Below are positions 27,572 to 38,705 of a stretch of DNA of 64,000 bases, in pieces; within the stretch, counting starts at the first letter, position 1; each line of letters opens with the position of its first letter. Below the pieces are notes generated by a model. That model searched no databases and was not told the origin of the DNA. It worked only from the letters and a program-made list of their open reading frames with translations. Source of the stretch: Parasitella parasitica (taxonomy: Eukaryota; Mucoromycota; Mucoromycetes; Mucorales; Mucoraceae). The position numbers and the translations under genes are program-made. The stretch covers positions 141,236 to 205,235 of the forward strand of contig MU619243.1 of NCBI GenBank assembly GCA_025201805.1, given 5' to 3'.

Positions 27572-28600
27572 ATTGTTGTTTTTTTTTTCTTTATATACAT
27601 TATATACATTTCAAATAATACGACAAAAAAAAAAATTTGAAAAACATGAAGTCTTGGTCTTGATACAAGAATTATGATGGCCTTTGAGCGAAATTTAAAA
27701 ATTTAATCGAACTATATTACCTTATGATGTTTTAAAGATTTGATGCAATGTGCAATCTCATATAATGATTTAAACGGTACAATTGAGAAATTTGAATGGC
27801 TTTGGATACATGATTGTCCTTGATGTTTGTTTTGATATTTTTTTTTTTCTTCTAGTCATTGAGTACAAGTTTTTATTTTTGCATGATATATGTATATCCT
27901 TCACCATGTTTGCATTAGAGTGCATTCACATGTAATGCGCATGTTGACACTGTACATAATTTAACACCAGTAAATCTATAAATGCATATTTACTTGAATC
28001 ATTTGTTACAACACTTGCAATTTAATAAGACTGATAGAAAAAAATTGATTCGGCAATTAATATACCATACCTATAGGTCGAAAGCATCTGAGAAGAGGGC
28101 AGATATCTTTCTGTTACAGAAAATCTCAAGTACATGATAGCATGAAGATCGGTCCGAGATGTTGTAACACAAATGAAATATTATTGATGAGAGATCTAAT
28201 AGCTGAAGGTAGAATAATCAAGGCAACATTTAAACTGAAAATTTGATACAGTATATTTACTTTAAATGGTTGAATGGCTTTTTTTTTTTTTTTTTTTTTT
28301 TTTTTNNNNNNNNNNAGCCCAATATATACGATATAAGTATCTATACTTTATTTGTAATAGCGACATAAAAATTGAAAAAAATGATTGTGGTAATTATAGC
28401 GTACACTTATCATATACTAAATACAGAAAAATGAATAATTTAGGAAGTCATATGCAAACTGTAGAGATATTTAAACAAAACTGCATACAGTTTCCGTTTT
28501 GAGGGGCTGCGAGAGCATGCAATTATATCTATTTATCTAAGCTGTAGTAATAAATACGCAAGAAACCGCGGCATAAAGAAGGTGTGATTGATGAGGAGAT
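27572..28600. other. Convergent intergenic region with an assembly gap
   Basis: Between two convergent genes. Ten Ns at 28306-28315 follow a T run of about 27 bases. The rest is AT-rich without a supported ORF. Confidence 0.55.
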
Positions 28601-29683
28601 TCAGGATACAGTAATTGTACCAGATGGCGGGGGAGGGTTACATCTAAATTGACTGTACCAGACAGGTTTTTCGCCAACGGTTGAGCAAGCATTAGTGGCA
28701 TTATTTTGGCATTTTCTTCTTGTGAAAGATTTTAATGAAGGTCTGAACAGCTTCCAGAGCTTGTCAAGCCAAGAGGTGTTTGAAGCAGCAGTGGCAGCAG
28801 CTCCTTTTCGTGGTTGAGCTAATTGAGCCGATTGATTTTCATCCAAGATGGTAGTCCATATTACAGAAGATGAAGGAGAGTGATAGGTTGTGTTGCAGCT
28901 GCTCTTCTCTAGGATAGTGCTACTATTTGATCTGAAACGATGCAGCTTCCTTTTGAATTGTATTGCAAATCTACTATTACTGCTTCGGCGCTTCTTTTGT
29001 GACACCTCGGTATCCTGGTGCAATGTCGAAGGCGATGCTAGTGAAACACTGCTTGCTGTCTGTTTTTGACTTATGAAAGAGCTTGTTATACTATTATTAT
29101 CATGACTATGCACATAAGAGTGAGTTTTGTGTTGCCCGCGAGGAGGGGGAGTGAATAATTGACGATGATAAGCACGATTTGAAAACGTGAGGCTGGATTG
29201 GTTTGACAATCTTTGACGCGACCCTACTGTATGTACAGATAAGCTAATCAAGGAAGATGAGGCATCTGTGGTGGAGCACCCTCCAGGATAATCATGTTCT
29301 GCTGTAGGTAGGAACTGCGAATCGTTGTGATATGGAAACGGTAATAGGCGGGGTGATTCTAAAACCCTGTCTTGTTGTTGTTGTCGATGACGAGGAGCTT
29401 TCCTTTGTGAAGATAAGTTTGATTCGTGATAACCAGACATTTGAGACAGTTCATTCCAATAACGGGCCAAGGGCATGTTTGAAGGCTCAGCTATACCAAC
29501 TTTTGACAGGTTTTCTAATGTCAATGGATATACCTTATGATCTACGCTGCTACAACTTGTGCCATTATCATTTCCCTTTTTGCCACGATGGTGTGAATAG
29601 TAAGATGATGAATTATGTAACAGATATATATCATGGCTGACATTATCACCCAAATGCTTTTCAAAAGATTTGATTCTGTTCAT
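28601..29683 (-). CDS. Hypothetical Ser/Gln/His-rich protein, 360 residues
   Basis: Not recognised. Single exon, starting at MNRIKSFEKHLGDN on the minus strand. The product is 360 residues, low in hydrophobic stretches and rich in Ser, Asn, Gln and His, so largely disordered. Features are a QQQQ run near 105, a basic cluster VSQKKRRSSNSRFAIQFKRK near 240 that could act as a nuclear localisation signal, and a short more ordered part near the C-terminus (SWLDKLWKLFRPSLKSF) that could form an amphipathic helix. It ends with CNPPPPSGTITVS. A signalling or cytoskeletal adaptor is possible but nothing in the sequence fixes a function. Confidence 0.65.
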   Translation of the reverse strand: MNRIKSFEKHLGDNVSHDIYLLHNSSSYYSHHRGKKGNDNGTSCSSVDHKVYPLTLENLSKVGIAEPSNMPLARYWNELSQMSGYHESNLSSQRKAPRHRQQQQDRVLESPRLLPFPYHNDSQFLPTAEHDYPGGCSTTDASSSLISLSVHTVGSRQRLSNQSSLTFSNRAYHRQLFTPPPRGQHKTHSYVHSHDNNSITSSFISQKQTASSVSLASPSTLHQDTEVSQKKRRSSNSRFAIQFKRKLHRFRSNSSTILEKSSCNTTYHSPSSSVIWTTILDENQSAQLAQPRKGAAATAASNTSWLDKLWKLFRPSLKSFTRRKCQNNATNACSTVGEKPVWYSQFRCNPPPPSGTITVS

Positions 29684-30502
29684 TGACGGGATGGGGTGCG
29701 AAAATATCAATAAAGCAAAGAAGAAAGTGCTCTTCTTTTAGACGGATATCATTGAGCGACTCTTTTATACAATTTTATGTGTGGCGCTAAAACGAGAAGT
29801 GATAATCTCATATCAAATTGTAACCATCAAATACTTAGAACGAGAGGTGTGCATCTAACTCTATAACGGGGCCTGTGTGCATAAATGAATTTCTGGGTCC
29901 TTCAGAGCACTTTTATAGATATTGTACCACTCTTCTGTTACTCATCGTTGCTCTTAGTAACCTTTATCTGTCGAATGATCGGTTCTTACATGTTCGAGAC
30001 ACTGTATAATCCGAAGAGCTTCCGAAAGATGAAACTTGGATGTTATCTTACTTTTTCTAGGGTAAAGAAAAAACCACGACTTATCATCCATTTGCATATG
30101 ATTTAAATGGAGTCTGGATCGCAAGGAGCATAAATCAATTCTGCATCAATCTGATGCACGTGGGATGGGGGCAAGTTTTTCAAGATGTGCTGTGATGTAC
30201 TAAATACTCAGGGTTCCACCAACAAAAATTAAGGCTGAAAATTTTACTGTATAATTTCTCCGTCTTCTTTATATAGCCAAAGATTGTATATAAATATTAC
30301 TTGCCCATCGTAATCCATTTATTCGTGATACAGTTCACTGATCTGCCCTCAACTCGTAGACCAGATTCGCCTTTATCTTATTCCCGTGGTGGCCTGTGCT
30401 CAATCAGCTTCGATACTGCGTTATACCATTATACAAAATACTTGTTTTATATTATCTACAGTGAGAACGGTAAATTTTCTCACTTTGAGAAAATTAAAAC
30501 GA
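29684..30502. other. Intergenic, upstream of the Ser-rich gene
   Basis: No supported gene. A small perfect hairpin (TGCATCA, loop of 3, TGATGCA) lies near 30143-30159. The right end borders the Helitron relic. Confidence 0.45.
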
Positions 30503-31870
30503 TTAGAATAAAGTTTTATTATGCATTCTTTCAAAGGTGTTTGAGTGATTGCTTGGTCTGTTTGCTCGGGTGTCTACAGAAGGAAATATCTCTTTGAAGC
30601 CTTCCATAGTCTGCAGATCGTAGCGATGATCAGCCAAAATATCATTGAGATCAAGCAGGCAATGGCCATACATTTCATCAGATATAGCAAATAGAGGATT
30701 GTTGGCATTGGCAGGGTTTTTCTGGTATCTGTATAGATAGTCTCCTGCCATATGTTCTCTATGATCTACCCACAGCAGATAAGGATCGGAATAAACTACT
30801 GAAAGCAATCAGAATGCAAAACATTATGCGAAGAGAACTTGGCGTTTGGAATAATGCAGCCTCAGTCATTGCAGCAGACCATTCAGTGTCATCAGCTAAT
30901 AAGCCCCTCGCACGTGCAGCTGCTTGATATGAGCTATGTAGATGTCCTTCAAAAGTTCTAAAGAACATGAAGGATGTAGCGCCAGGGACATGTAACAACA
31001 GTAACCTCAGGTGATAATAGTTGATATTTCTCTGGGATACGGTATACATTCTTCCAACTGTTCCGCTAAAACCTTCCTTTCTTGGAGCCCAATACCTGGG
31101 ATGTCCTTCTAGATGAAAAGTATATCTTTCACTAAAGTTGACATATAGTGTTTCCTTTGCAATTTCGTCATCAGGATTATGGGCGATATACTTGAACCAT
31201 GCAGTTAAAGTGCTCTCTGACATTGTACGTTCCAATACCTTAACGGGTTTTTCATTTTCATCGAATTACACCAAGTGATCTCCTGCTAAATGCACATCGA
31301 ACCTAAGGTACGAAGGAAATTCCTATGCGTTGCAAAAGATAACAATTGCCAGCATGCTTAAGTAGCAGAAACAATGTTATTGATATCCTCGAGGGTCCTT
31401 GGTTTGTCATCATTACCTGAGAATAAAAACATATGGCGATGAGGCAGCCCTCTTCTTTGAAATTCTATTGTATAACAATAGGGCACAACTTTGCCTAAGA
31501 TTGATCTCTTCACAATGTCATCGAGCAAAGCCTCTAGCTTCTGGCTAAACAATCGGTACAAAGATGAGGCCTGTCTGATGGTCTTTGGTTAGCTAACAGC
31601 TTGGTGACAATCTCGGGTCAGGCAGGATTACAAGTAAAAGTTATGAATAAGCCAGGCTTGAAAAACCGACGAACCAAGTTCATTGCATCCTGATATAGTT
31701 GTGCCATAAAGCGATGCCCTCCTACAAACGATGAAGGCAAGATTACCTTCCTTCCTATAGATGATATTCCTTTCTTTTTGGGTATGTATAATGAGTCTTA
31801 GAATGGTGTGATAACTCCAAGAATCCTCTTTTTGGCCACTAAATGTAGTTGATTGAATAGATAGCACATC
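30503..31870 (-). mobile_element. Decayed Helitron-like Rep/helicase element
   Basis: Minus-strand pieces in several frames match the order of a Helitron replicase-helicase. From about 31770: FMAQLYQDAMNLV, FFKPGLFITFTCNP and the RPSDRP segment of the Rep N-terminal domain. Then FSQKLEALLDDI and YTIEFQRRGLPHRHMFLF (31420-31490), whose His-x-His is the metal-binding pair of the HUH rolling-circle nuclease. After a stretch that has been lost come STLTAWF, GRMYTVSQRNINYYHLRLLL and GATSF (about 30850-31230), from the region before the PIF1-type helicase, then MAGDYLYRYQKN. The ATPase motifs are absent. The conserved CNPxWPEI reads CNPA-stop-PEI, with TGA at 31618-31620 where Trp is normal. With the frame jumps this shows the element is dead. 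Its termini were not found. Confidence 0.8.
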
Positions 31871-32857
31871 AATTGCTTACTACCTTCGTGTTCTAGTTTA
31901 CCATTCTCTTGTTCATTGTTCATTATTCATTGTTCATCAGCAGCTTCTTGCTCCTCGCCATCCTCATTTTGTTCCTCACCGTCCTCTTCTTGTTCATCGT
32001 CGCCCTCTTCGTTCTTTATATTTTTTGAGACTGAATTTAAGCTAACTTAGCGTATTTACCATAAGTAGTGATGGAATTTACTTCATATTCTGTGTTTACA
32101 TCTCTAAGAGCTTTAATTTTTTTATTGAATAGCTTGAAACTTGGCGAAGATCTGGTAAGAAACTTTTTCAGCTTCGCAGTGGTGCGGCGCGTGGATGTCA
32201 GGTTATTGTAAATGCTAATCCAATATTTCATTAAATGCAATGCTCATATGGCTCCAACATCAATCAATGCAATACTCTTTTCTTTCTTCGCAACAAATTA
32301 ATTGAATGTTGCTTTCGAAGTTGTCTCTAAATACCTTTCAACGATCTGTCGTTTTTGTAGAGTCTCTTTTTGTTGATCTCTCTAATGTTAAAGCCTCTTA
32401 TGTTGGAAGCAACAAAAAACTTCATTCCCGGGCTGGTATTATTAAATTCGATAGCGTCAAGACTCCACCTCACACCTTTTTTGCAGCTTCTTTTGATCGT
32501 CGGATTAGCACATCAGGGATTCCATTGCGGTACCACACCAATCCCTCATCTGCTCTCTATTAGCACACCGAGTCTTTGGTTTGTTTGGAGAAGTTAAGTA
32601 TGCAGCGGTATTGAAATTTACAAACTTTTTATTTTATTCAGCATACAGCTCTGCAAAAACAAAAAAACGATTGATTATGCATTTTAACAATAATCTTTTC
32701 ATGTTACCTTCTTCATGGGTGGTGAGTTGTGAGTTGCGGCATCTGGCAAGTCTGGAGTTTTCGAAGCTTCTGGTGATTGATGCCTTGTTGATACTTGAAG
32801 TAATTGATCCGTTGTTGTAGCTTCGGGTGACCGGTGACTTGTTGGGTCTGATGTACT
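31871..32857. other. Accessory region with small repeats and ORF fragments
   Basis: Contains imperfect tandem copies of TTGTTCAT (about 31908-31940) and, just right of it, a minus-strand stretch (about 31945-32015) that would encode a Glu/Asp/Gln-rich run. Short ORFs on both strands (32037-32240 minus, 32306-32563 plus, 32699-32887 minus) have partly protein-like composition, the last containing repeated HRSPEATT/HQSPEASKT, but none can be assigned. Probably fragments of old elements. Confidence 0.4.
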
Positions 32858-32877
32858 GGATTTCGCATTCAAAAAGA
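32858..32877 (+). repeat. Left terminal inverted repeat of the Tc1/mariner-like element
   Basis: Reads GGATTTCGCATTCAAAAAGA inward and is identical to the reverse complement of 34176-34195. Confidence 0.75.
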
Positions 32878-33009
32878 GGAAAATCAATAGTTTTAAACAT
32901 TTAAAGGTTGAGTTTCATCCTCATAGAAAGCAAAACCTGTAGAAGAAAAATAAAACAGAAGTGATTTTAAGGGGAATTTTCAGCAAAGTGGCATTTTATA
33001 CAAAACAAA

Positions 33010-33585
33010 TTGCATCTTTATCGACGAGGCGGGCTTCAATGCCAACTTGATTCGAGGAAAAAAGATGGCCAAAGAAAGAATAAGATGCTGTTGTAAGGAC
33101 CCAGACAAAAAAAGCAATCAATTTTTCTGTGTTGGCTGGAATTTCTTACAGTGGTATCGAAGATATATTGGTGAAGCAAGTACTTGGATGCATTACCGCC
33201 GACATCTTTGTTGATTTTATCAAACAAATCATTGCAAGCATTGACAGAGACAATACTCCTCCGGGGTATTTCATTATGGATAACGCTAGAATTCACACAG
33301 CTTCAAAAGTAAGGAAGAACTGGCCACCATGTCCATTTTTTGCTCGGCTGTAGTCCATCCCTTAATCCAATTGAGGAGTGCTTTTCTAAGCCAAAAGGAC
33401 TCGTTAAAAGAAAGCCTGGACTCACAACAGCAGAGCTCGTAAAATACATTGGAGAGTGCGGTCTGGAAATAGCCCAAGAAAACTGCCATGGTTCGGTTGA
33501 ACATAATTTAAGTTTTTTGAGTAGACAATCCCTTGTCAGCAAGGTTGGGAAAATTCTTGAAAACCTCATCTCTGATAATGCCTAA
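33010..33585 (+). pseudogene. Tc1/mariner transposase catalytic domain, frameshifted
   Basis: Plus-strand pieces of a DDE transposase in order. FIDEAGFNANLI holds the first Asp (near 33023). GYFIMDNARIHTAS holds the second (near 33275), and SLNPIEECFSKPKGLVKRKPG the final Glu region (near 33360). A typical C-terminal tail NCHGSVEHNLSFL follows. At least two frame changes separate the blocks, and stops occur between them. After about 33510 the frame runs antisense to the DNA-binding half of the same transposase, so the natural C-terminus ends there. Confidence 0.8.
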
Positions 33586-33936
33586 CGTAAACTGAGAGTC
33601 ATCGTCCACCAGGCGGGTGATGTACTTGGTGTACTCTTCGGTGAGTTTTACGAGCGATTGAACTCTTCCTCCTCAGCACTTGCTTTGTACAATTCTTCTT
33701 TCCATATAGCGATTGACGACATGAATAACTGTGGACCAAGGCTAATTAATAACTTTTGCGATTTTAGCAATGGACAAATCTTCATCAAGATGCTTTTCAA
33801 TGACAAGCTTCTTTACATGGTCACTAATGCGAATGTTTCTTCTTGTTCTTTGTTTTTTTGAGGAAGAAGTAGCAGAGTGATCATTATTAGAAGACATTTG
33901 AATAACGGTAGTACCGTATACTGTATCGGGTTGCAA
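33530..33936 (-). pseudogene. Tc1/mariner transposase DNA-binding domain, opposite orientation
   Basis: Minus-strand sequence starts near 33900 with SSSKKQRTRRNIRISDHVKK and VIEKHLDEDLSIAKIAKVIN, a helix-turn-helix. It is broken by a TAG stop and continues as PWSTVIHVVNRYMERR. A second module, LTEEYTKYITRLVDDDSQFT and IIRDEVFKNFPNLADKGLS, follows toward 33530. This is the usual paired helix-turn-helix start of fungal Tc1-like transposases, but it points into, not along, the catalytic half. Confidence 0.7.
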
Positions 33937-34175
33937 GTTCTTTTTTATTTTTATTTTTATTTTTATTTAGACTGATGCTTGATAAAAAAGCTGTTACGGC
34001 AATTGATTTCAGAAATAAAACGAATAAAGAACAAATGTAGGCTACCACTTGGGCAAAAAAACTTTTTTTTTTCATATTAATCAAATTAGCTTAGTTCTAC
34101 ATCACTATCGTTATTTTTGGTTTAGACTTTATTCTTCTTTCATGGTTGACTCTCGCCAAAAACTAATGATATTTA

Positions 34176-34195
34176 TCTTTTTGAATGCGAAATCC
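34176..34195 (-). repeat. Right terminal inverted repeat of the Tc1/mariner-like element
   Basis: Reverse complement of the left repeat, 20 of 20 bases identical. Confidence 0.75.
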
Positions 34196-34538
34196 GATGT
34201 TTGGCGAAGTTTCATCAGAATTTAATAATAATAATAAAACTTTAATGAATTGGTCTTTCGTCGTCAGAAGAGTCTGACAACAAGTACTAAGCAGACCTTG
34301 AGACGTCATTACATGGCTCGGTGGCCAAAGAAAAGGAAAAGTGGGCAGAGGTGCAGGAATTAGCAACTGAGCACCGGTGCCAGAATTAACAACTGGGCAC
34401 CAGAACCCATTTTTCCTTTTCTTTAAGATTTAAACAATCTATTGTTTGTTTTTGTCTTAACCAGGCTTCTTTTTGTCTAGATCCGGACCTTCTATTATTC
34501 AAGCTACATCCAAAACATCTACCTGGTACTGACTAGAT
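34196..34538. other. Spacer with a tandem duplication
   Basis: Two adjacent imperfect copies of a 24-27 base unit (34354-34380 and 34381-34404; core GAATTAGCAACTGAGCACC versus GAATTAACAACTGGGCACC). No gene was seen. Confidence 0.5.
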
Positions 34539-34801
34539 GTCTAAGTTGATATTACGCGACCAAGAGATTATTAATGTTGTAGTAACAACACTAATTGGTA
34601 AGTCATCCTTCGTCCTTCTGCCGAGAGCGAAATGAAATATATATATATTTATTTGTGTTTCATGTAGGGACTGAGGCACTCAACCCACAGGCTGGCCAGA
34701 ATGGCATTAAATCAGATGTTATTTATGCACCATCAATAGTATCTGCTAGCTTCCCACCTATGCTCGTAGAAATTCATCATACTGTGACCAAACTTTCATA
34801 G
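34539..34801 (+). pseudogene. Short two-exon fragment of an unrecognised gene
   Basis: Starts MSKLILRDQEIINVVVTTLI at 34539. An intron from 34599 to 34668 (GTAAGT donor, TGTAG acceptor) restores the frame into GTEALNPQAGQNGIKSDVIY and ends at a stop after MLVEIHHTVTKLS. The spacing of SDVIYAP and PMLVEIH recalls the acidic and E-x-K-like strands of PD-(D/E)XK nuclease folds, but this is inference from a very short stretch. A downstream piece in another frame (34800-34890) is open and may continue it. Sited in the transposon-rich patch; likely a gene relic. Confidence 0.35.
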
Positions 34802-36499
34802 TTTTCGCTGATGATATGAAGAATAAAGATACGGTGACAATCAAGGGCCGCGTTTCTGGTGTCGCTGAGGTTCTTCAAAAAGGGCTTTAACTGAGGTCGA
34901 GAACCTTTGGATCTGTGATAGTAGACATTCACGAATTCAGAATCTCCAAGGTTAGATTATTGCTGTATGCAAACATTGAAAAGGTTTCTATTCCCAACAT
35001 TTTAAACTGCATATATTAAAGGTGTGTAACAGCTGCATAAAAAAAGAGCTAAAGCAAATACAACTGTCCAAATAGAAACATCTCCCAGGTATATTAGATT
35101 GTAAACTCTGCCATATACTCTGGGATCTAGATATAAATACCCGCAAAAACATGCTAGATATTTCGCTTTCTGTTTAGGAGGGAAAAAGAAGATCTTTTGT
35201 CTTCAAAAGAGAAATCACTGTAAAGAACACGGTTTATTCTAAAGGACAATTTAGATATTTATAGGTAGATGAATATGCCGGCGTCTTTTTAGTAAGGATT
35301 CATGGAGTAAGTTGGAGTTTCTTGACTTGAAAAAAGATAGCCTCACACTCTGAATGGTGCTCTTACACGTGTATACGGTTGCTCATGCATATTTCTGCAA
35401 AATGAAAGAATTGTGTTGAATTGTACCGCTCATACCAGTAAATGATTTAGTGCACCGCCAAAATAGGCATGTGATGGATCCTATTGCAAGAATAATACCA
35501 ATGCAAAGAAGCGCAATCGCATGTATCGATTAAAGAAACCCCGCGATTTGTATCTTGATATACTGGATACAATTGGAATGCCAATACTAAGGGCAGCTAC
35601 AGCAATGAACACGATAAATCGAATATCTTGAAACTGTTGGGCATCATAATAAACTTTCTGCGTTACTTTTTTTTTTCTCTTCAATTTAAAGGGATATCTA
35701 CATTTGGAATTTGTAATGAAAAATAAATTGATTTGACCCCAGCATCCTATTGTTCCAAAAATACGAGTGTGCAATTTATGCAATATTGTAAAATGCAGTA
35801 TTCCAGGGGTAACATGCCCACTGTTTGTACAATATGCAGTGTATGTATGGCTTTTTAGTGAGTAATATAACTGGGTTTAGTCCTTATCATGTTATGTAAG
35901 ATGAAATTAGCGTGGTATTTTTTTCATCGCAAACGTATTGCATGGCTGCACTTATAAATTATATAGAAACAGGTCCACGCGACTTCTGCGTAGATTCTAC
36001 CCTTAGACAAGAAAAACGTTAATAAATATTCTTTGCAAACCTTAATTAACTGTGAATATTGAAAGGCTTCGGTCTCAGCCGAACTTTCTCACAATGGGAT
36101 AAAAATGTCCTTTAAAGGGGAATAATACTCATTTTGGTATAAACATATAATTACGAATGATGTAGTATCATAGAAGAATTTAATAGATGCTATGGCATGT
36201 CTTTGAAAAGGTAAATTTTGAGTTTCTGATAGTTCAAACCTTTCGGGATCCTGACATGTATATTTGAAACGTTTCAAAAATATCATAAGCTCCATAAAAT
36301 GTGGGAAGAACGGGAAATTTTTGAAAAAGCCAAGATTCGCCTGAAAACGGACTTGATGGACTTTCCAAATCAAATCAAATCAAGCGAATTAATATATACT
36401 TGGAGCAGTAACTAAACAAATAAAGGGGTAAGACGTATAAATAGCTACTGCACTTGGAGCGAGCCCTTTTATTTCCTGTGAATTCTACAATACTCAGCC
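34802..36499. other. 1.7-kb intergenic region
   Basis: No supported gene. Minus-strand ORFs at 35481-35783 (one hydrophobic stretch, no proper start) and 36089-36373 cannot be assigned. A short AATCA tandem repeat lies at 36367-36384. The last 150 bases are the MFS transporter promoter. Confidence 0.45.
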
Positions 36500-38576
36500 A
36501 TGACAGATCTAGCAAACAGTCAGCAGACTCCTGCTTCAACCAAGAGCGAATCCATTGCCGAAATAGCTCCTGCGGATGTTACGGTTAAAGAAGAGATCAC
36601 TATTGATCAGTTGGAGAACCTGTCATATAAAGAAGATAGCAAATTAAATCATGTTTTGTTGAGGTATGCTTGATTCTTGTGCATTCTACATTGACATTTA
36701 AACTTTTTCCCTTTTTGCAGAAAATTGGACAGGAGATTGCTGCCAGTGCTGTGTGTTCTGTATCTCCTCAGTTACATCGACAGGTAACAACCACGATTGC
36801 TGTATGTTTTGTAAGCGCACTTTACCTAAACTGATTATCTCTACAGATCAAACATTGGTAATGCAAAATTAGGTGGCCTTGAAATCGACTTGCACATGTC
36901 CACTTCACAGTATCAATGGTCCTTGTCCATCTTTTATATTTCTTATGTTTTCTTTGAACTTCCCTCCAATATCATTATGAGACGCTGGCGCCCATCGCAT
37001 TGGCTTGGTATCTTGATGTTGTATGTATCTTTTAGTGCCTGCTAACCAGAGTAATCTAACTTTTTATTATAGCCTCTGGGGAGTTGTCGCAACTGCCATG
37101 GCAGCGAGCAGCAGCTTTGCTAGTCTTGCTGTGTGCCGATTTCTGCTGGGCGTCTTTGAAGCTGGTAAATTATGAATTAAGCAAATGGCTGCTAATAATC
37201 TATACTAACTCTTGATTGCTTTAACTGGTCATAGGCTTTTTTCCTGGTGTCATCTATTTTATGTCTTTGTGGTATACAAGAAAAGAATACGGTCGTCGTA
37301 TCGGTTTCTTCTGGTCATTTGGTAGCTTGGCAGGTGCCTTTGGCGGTTTGATTGCTTTTGGTATTAGCCAAATCAAAAACGATAAATTAGCTACATGGCA
37401 ATGGTACATTGAAAAGAAGCAAAATACGGACTTCAATTTTACTAACAGGGCTTCGTAGGCTCTTTATCATTGAAGGCATACCATCTGTCATTTTGGCTGG
37501 CTTCTCTGCTTGGTATTTACCAAATAAACCAGAAACAGCTAAATTCCTCACAGAAGAAGAGCGAGAGCACGTTGTAAACAGATTAGCATTAGGTATTTTT
37601 AATACACATTTTGATTGTATAGGGTATATGTATTCAACAAGTTACTAACAACCTCATGTATGCATACAGATGCTGGTGCATCCAATGATCATTCATGGTC
37701 GTGGGCTCAGGCTGCTTCCGTATTCACAGACTGGAAAACCTACTTTTACATGCTTATTTATGTTACAGGCACTAGTGCGTTACAAGGTGTCACTCTCTTT
37801 TTGCCTTCTATTGTAGCTGATATGGGAACTTGGTCTAAACCTGTGGCCCAAGCATTGACTGTACCTCCATACTTGTTGGCATTCTTTGCCACACTTGGCA
37901 TCAGTTGGAGTTCAGGTACGTCTATATATAAACACAAAGATCAAGTTAATACTACCAATCTCTAATATACTACACTAACAGACAAGTACTTTGAGAGAGC
38001 CTATCATCTGGTTGGGTTGAACATGATTGCGTTGTTGGGTTTCTTGCTGTTGATGTTTCTGCCTAGTGAAAATATAGCTGGAAACTACATTGGCGCTTGT
38101 TTAGTCACCATTGCAGTTTATGCAAATGTTGCAGTCAAGGTGGCATGGTTCAATAACAACTAGTAAGTTTCGATTGCACTTCTATCACAGAATATATTTA
38201 TGAAACATCAATTGTAGTGGTGGTCTTACACGTCGTGCTGTTGCTTCAGCTGCTATTGTTAGTGTTGGAAACATTGGTGGTGCCATCGGTGGACAAATTT
38301 ATTATGGTAATTTATGATATCTGTGAACATCTCGTGTATTGAAAGTTTTATATTAACTTTATGGTAGACCCTCCCCATTACTTTGCTGGGAATGCAATTG
38401 CATTCAGTTGCATGGGTGCCCAAACTGTTCTCGTTATTATTCTTCGTATACTACTTGCCCGTGAAAACAAGAGAAGAACTAAACTTTCACAAGAGCAAAG
38501 AGAGCTTGAAATTCATAAATACGGCGGCATGGATCTTGTAGGAGATCGTCATTACAGTTTCAAATATGTCTTGTAA
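36500..38576 (+). CDS. MFS transporter, anion:cation symporter (allantoate permease-like) family
   Basis: A 12-helix major facilitator of the fungal Dal5/Tna1-like family, which imports organic anions such as allantoate, nicotinate, pantothenate or small peptides at the plasma membrane. Ten exons (36500-36663, 36721-36783, 36847-37020, 37073-37164, 37235-37403, 37459-37592, 37670-37915, 37982-38162, 38218-38306, 38368-38576) join in frame to 506 residues. The motifs fit the family: KLDRRLLPVLCVLYLLSYIDRSNIGNAK at the first helix, ELPSNIIMRRWRPSHWLG, FFPGVIYFMSLWYTRKEYGRRIG, a central loop with LPNKPETAKFLTEEER, and NIGGAIGGQIYYDPPHYFAGN in helix 11. The N-terminal 50 residues and the C-terminus are cytosolic. 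Substrate cannot be read from sequence. Confidence 0.93.
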
Positions 38577-38705
38577 TATATAGCCACATTATTTTGTTTA
38601 TTATAAAATTGTACAATAATAATATACATTATTCACCCTTTTAAAATATTTATTGTTATAAAAACCAAAGTATAATACACACAAAAATCAAGGCATCTTT
38701 TTTTT

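Larger units (their letters stand above)
32858..34195. mobile_element. Tc1/mariner-like DNA transposon, 1338 bp, internally rearranged
   Basis: Bounded by a perfect 20-base inverted repeat, GGATTTCGCATTCAAAAAGA, at 32858-32877 and, in reverse, 34176-34195. The similarity continues imperfectly for about 17 more bases inward. The 1.34-kb size is typical of Tc1/mariner elements, and the interior carries pieces of such a transposase. The DNA-binding half is on the minus strand and the catalytic half on the plus strand, so the interior has been inverted or rebuilt. With frameshifts and stops it cannot encode a working transposase. No clear TA target duplication is visible next to the repeats, so the exact ends may be a few bases further out. 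Confidence 0.7.

Noticed and set aside
30143-30159. Hairpin TGCATCA-ATC-TGATGCA as a possible Helitron 3' terminal hairpin
   Set aside because: No CTRR end follows at the expected distance on the minus strand; the stem is only seven pairs.
31280-31300. ATCGAACC on the plus strand, resembling an inverted tRNA B-box
   Set aside because: No A-box or cloverleaf could be drawn around it, and it lies inside the Helitron relic.
35481-35783. 100-codon minus-strand ORF with a possible membrane helix
   Set aside because: Starts at a TTG with no ATG nearby and has no recognisable family.
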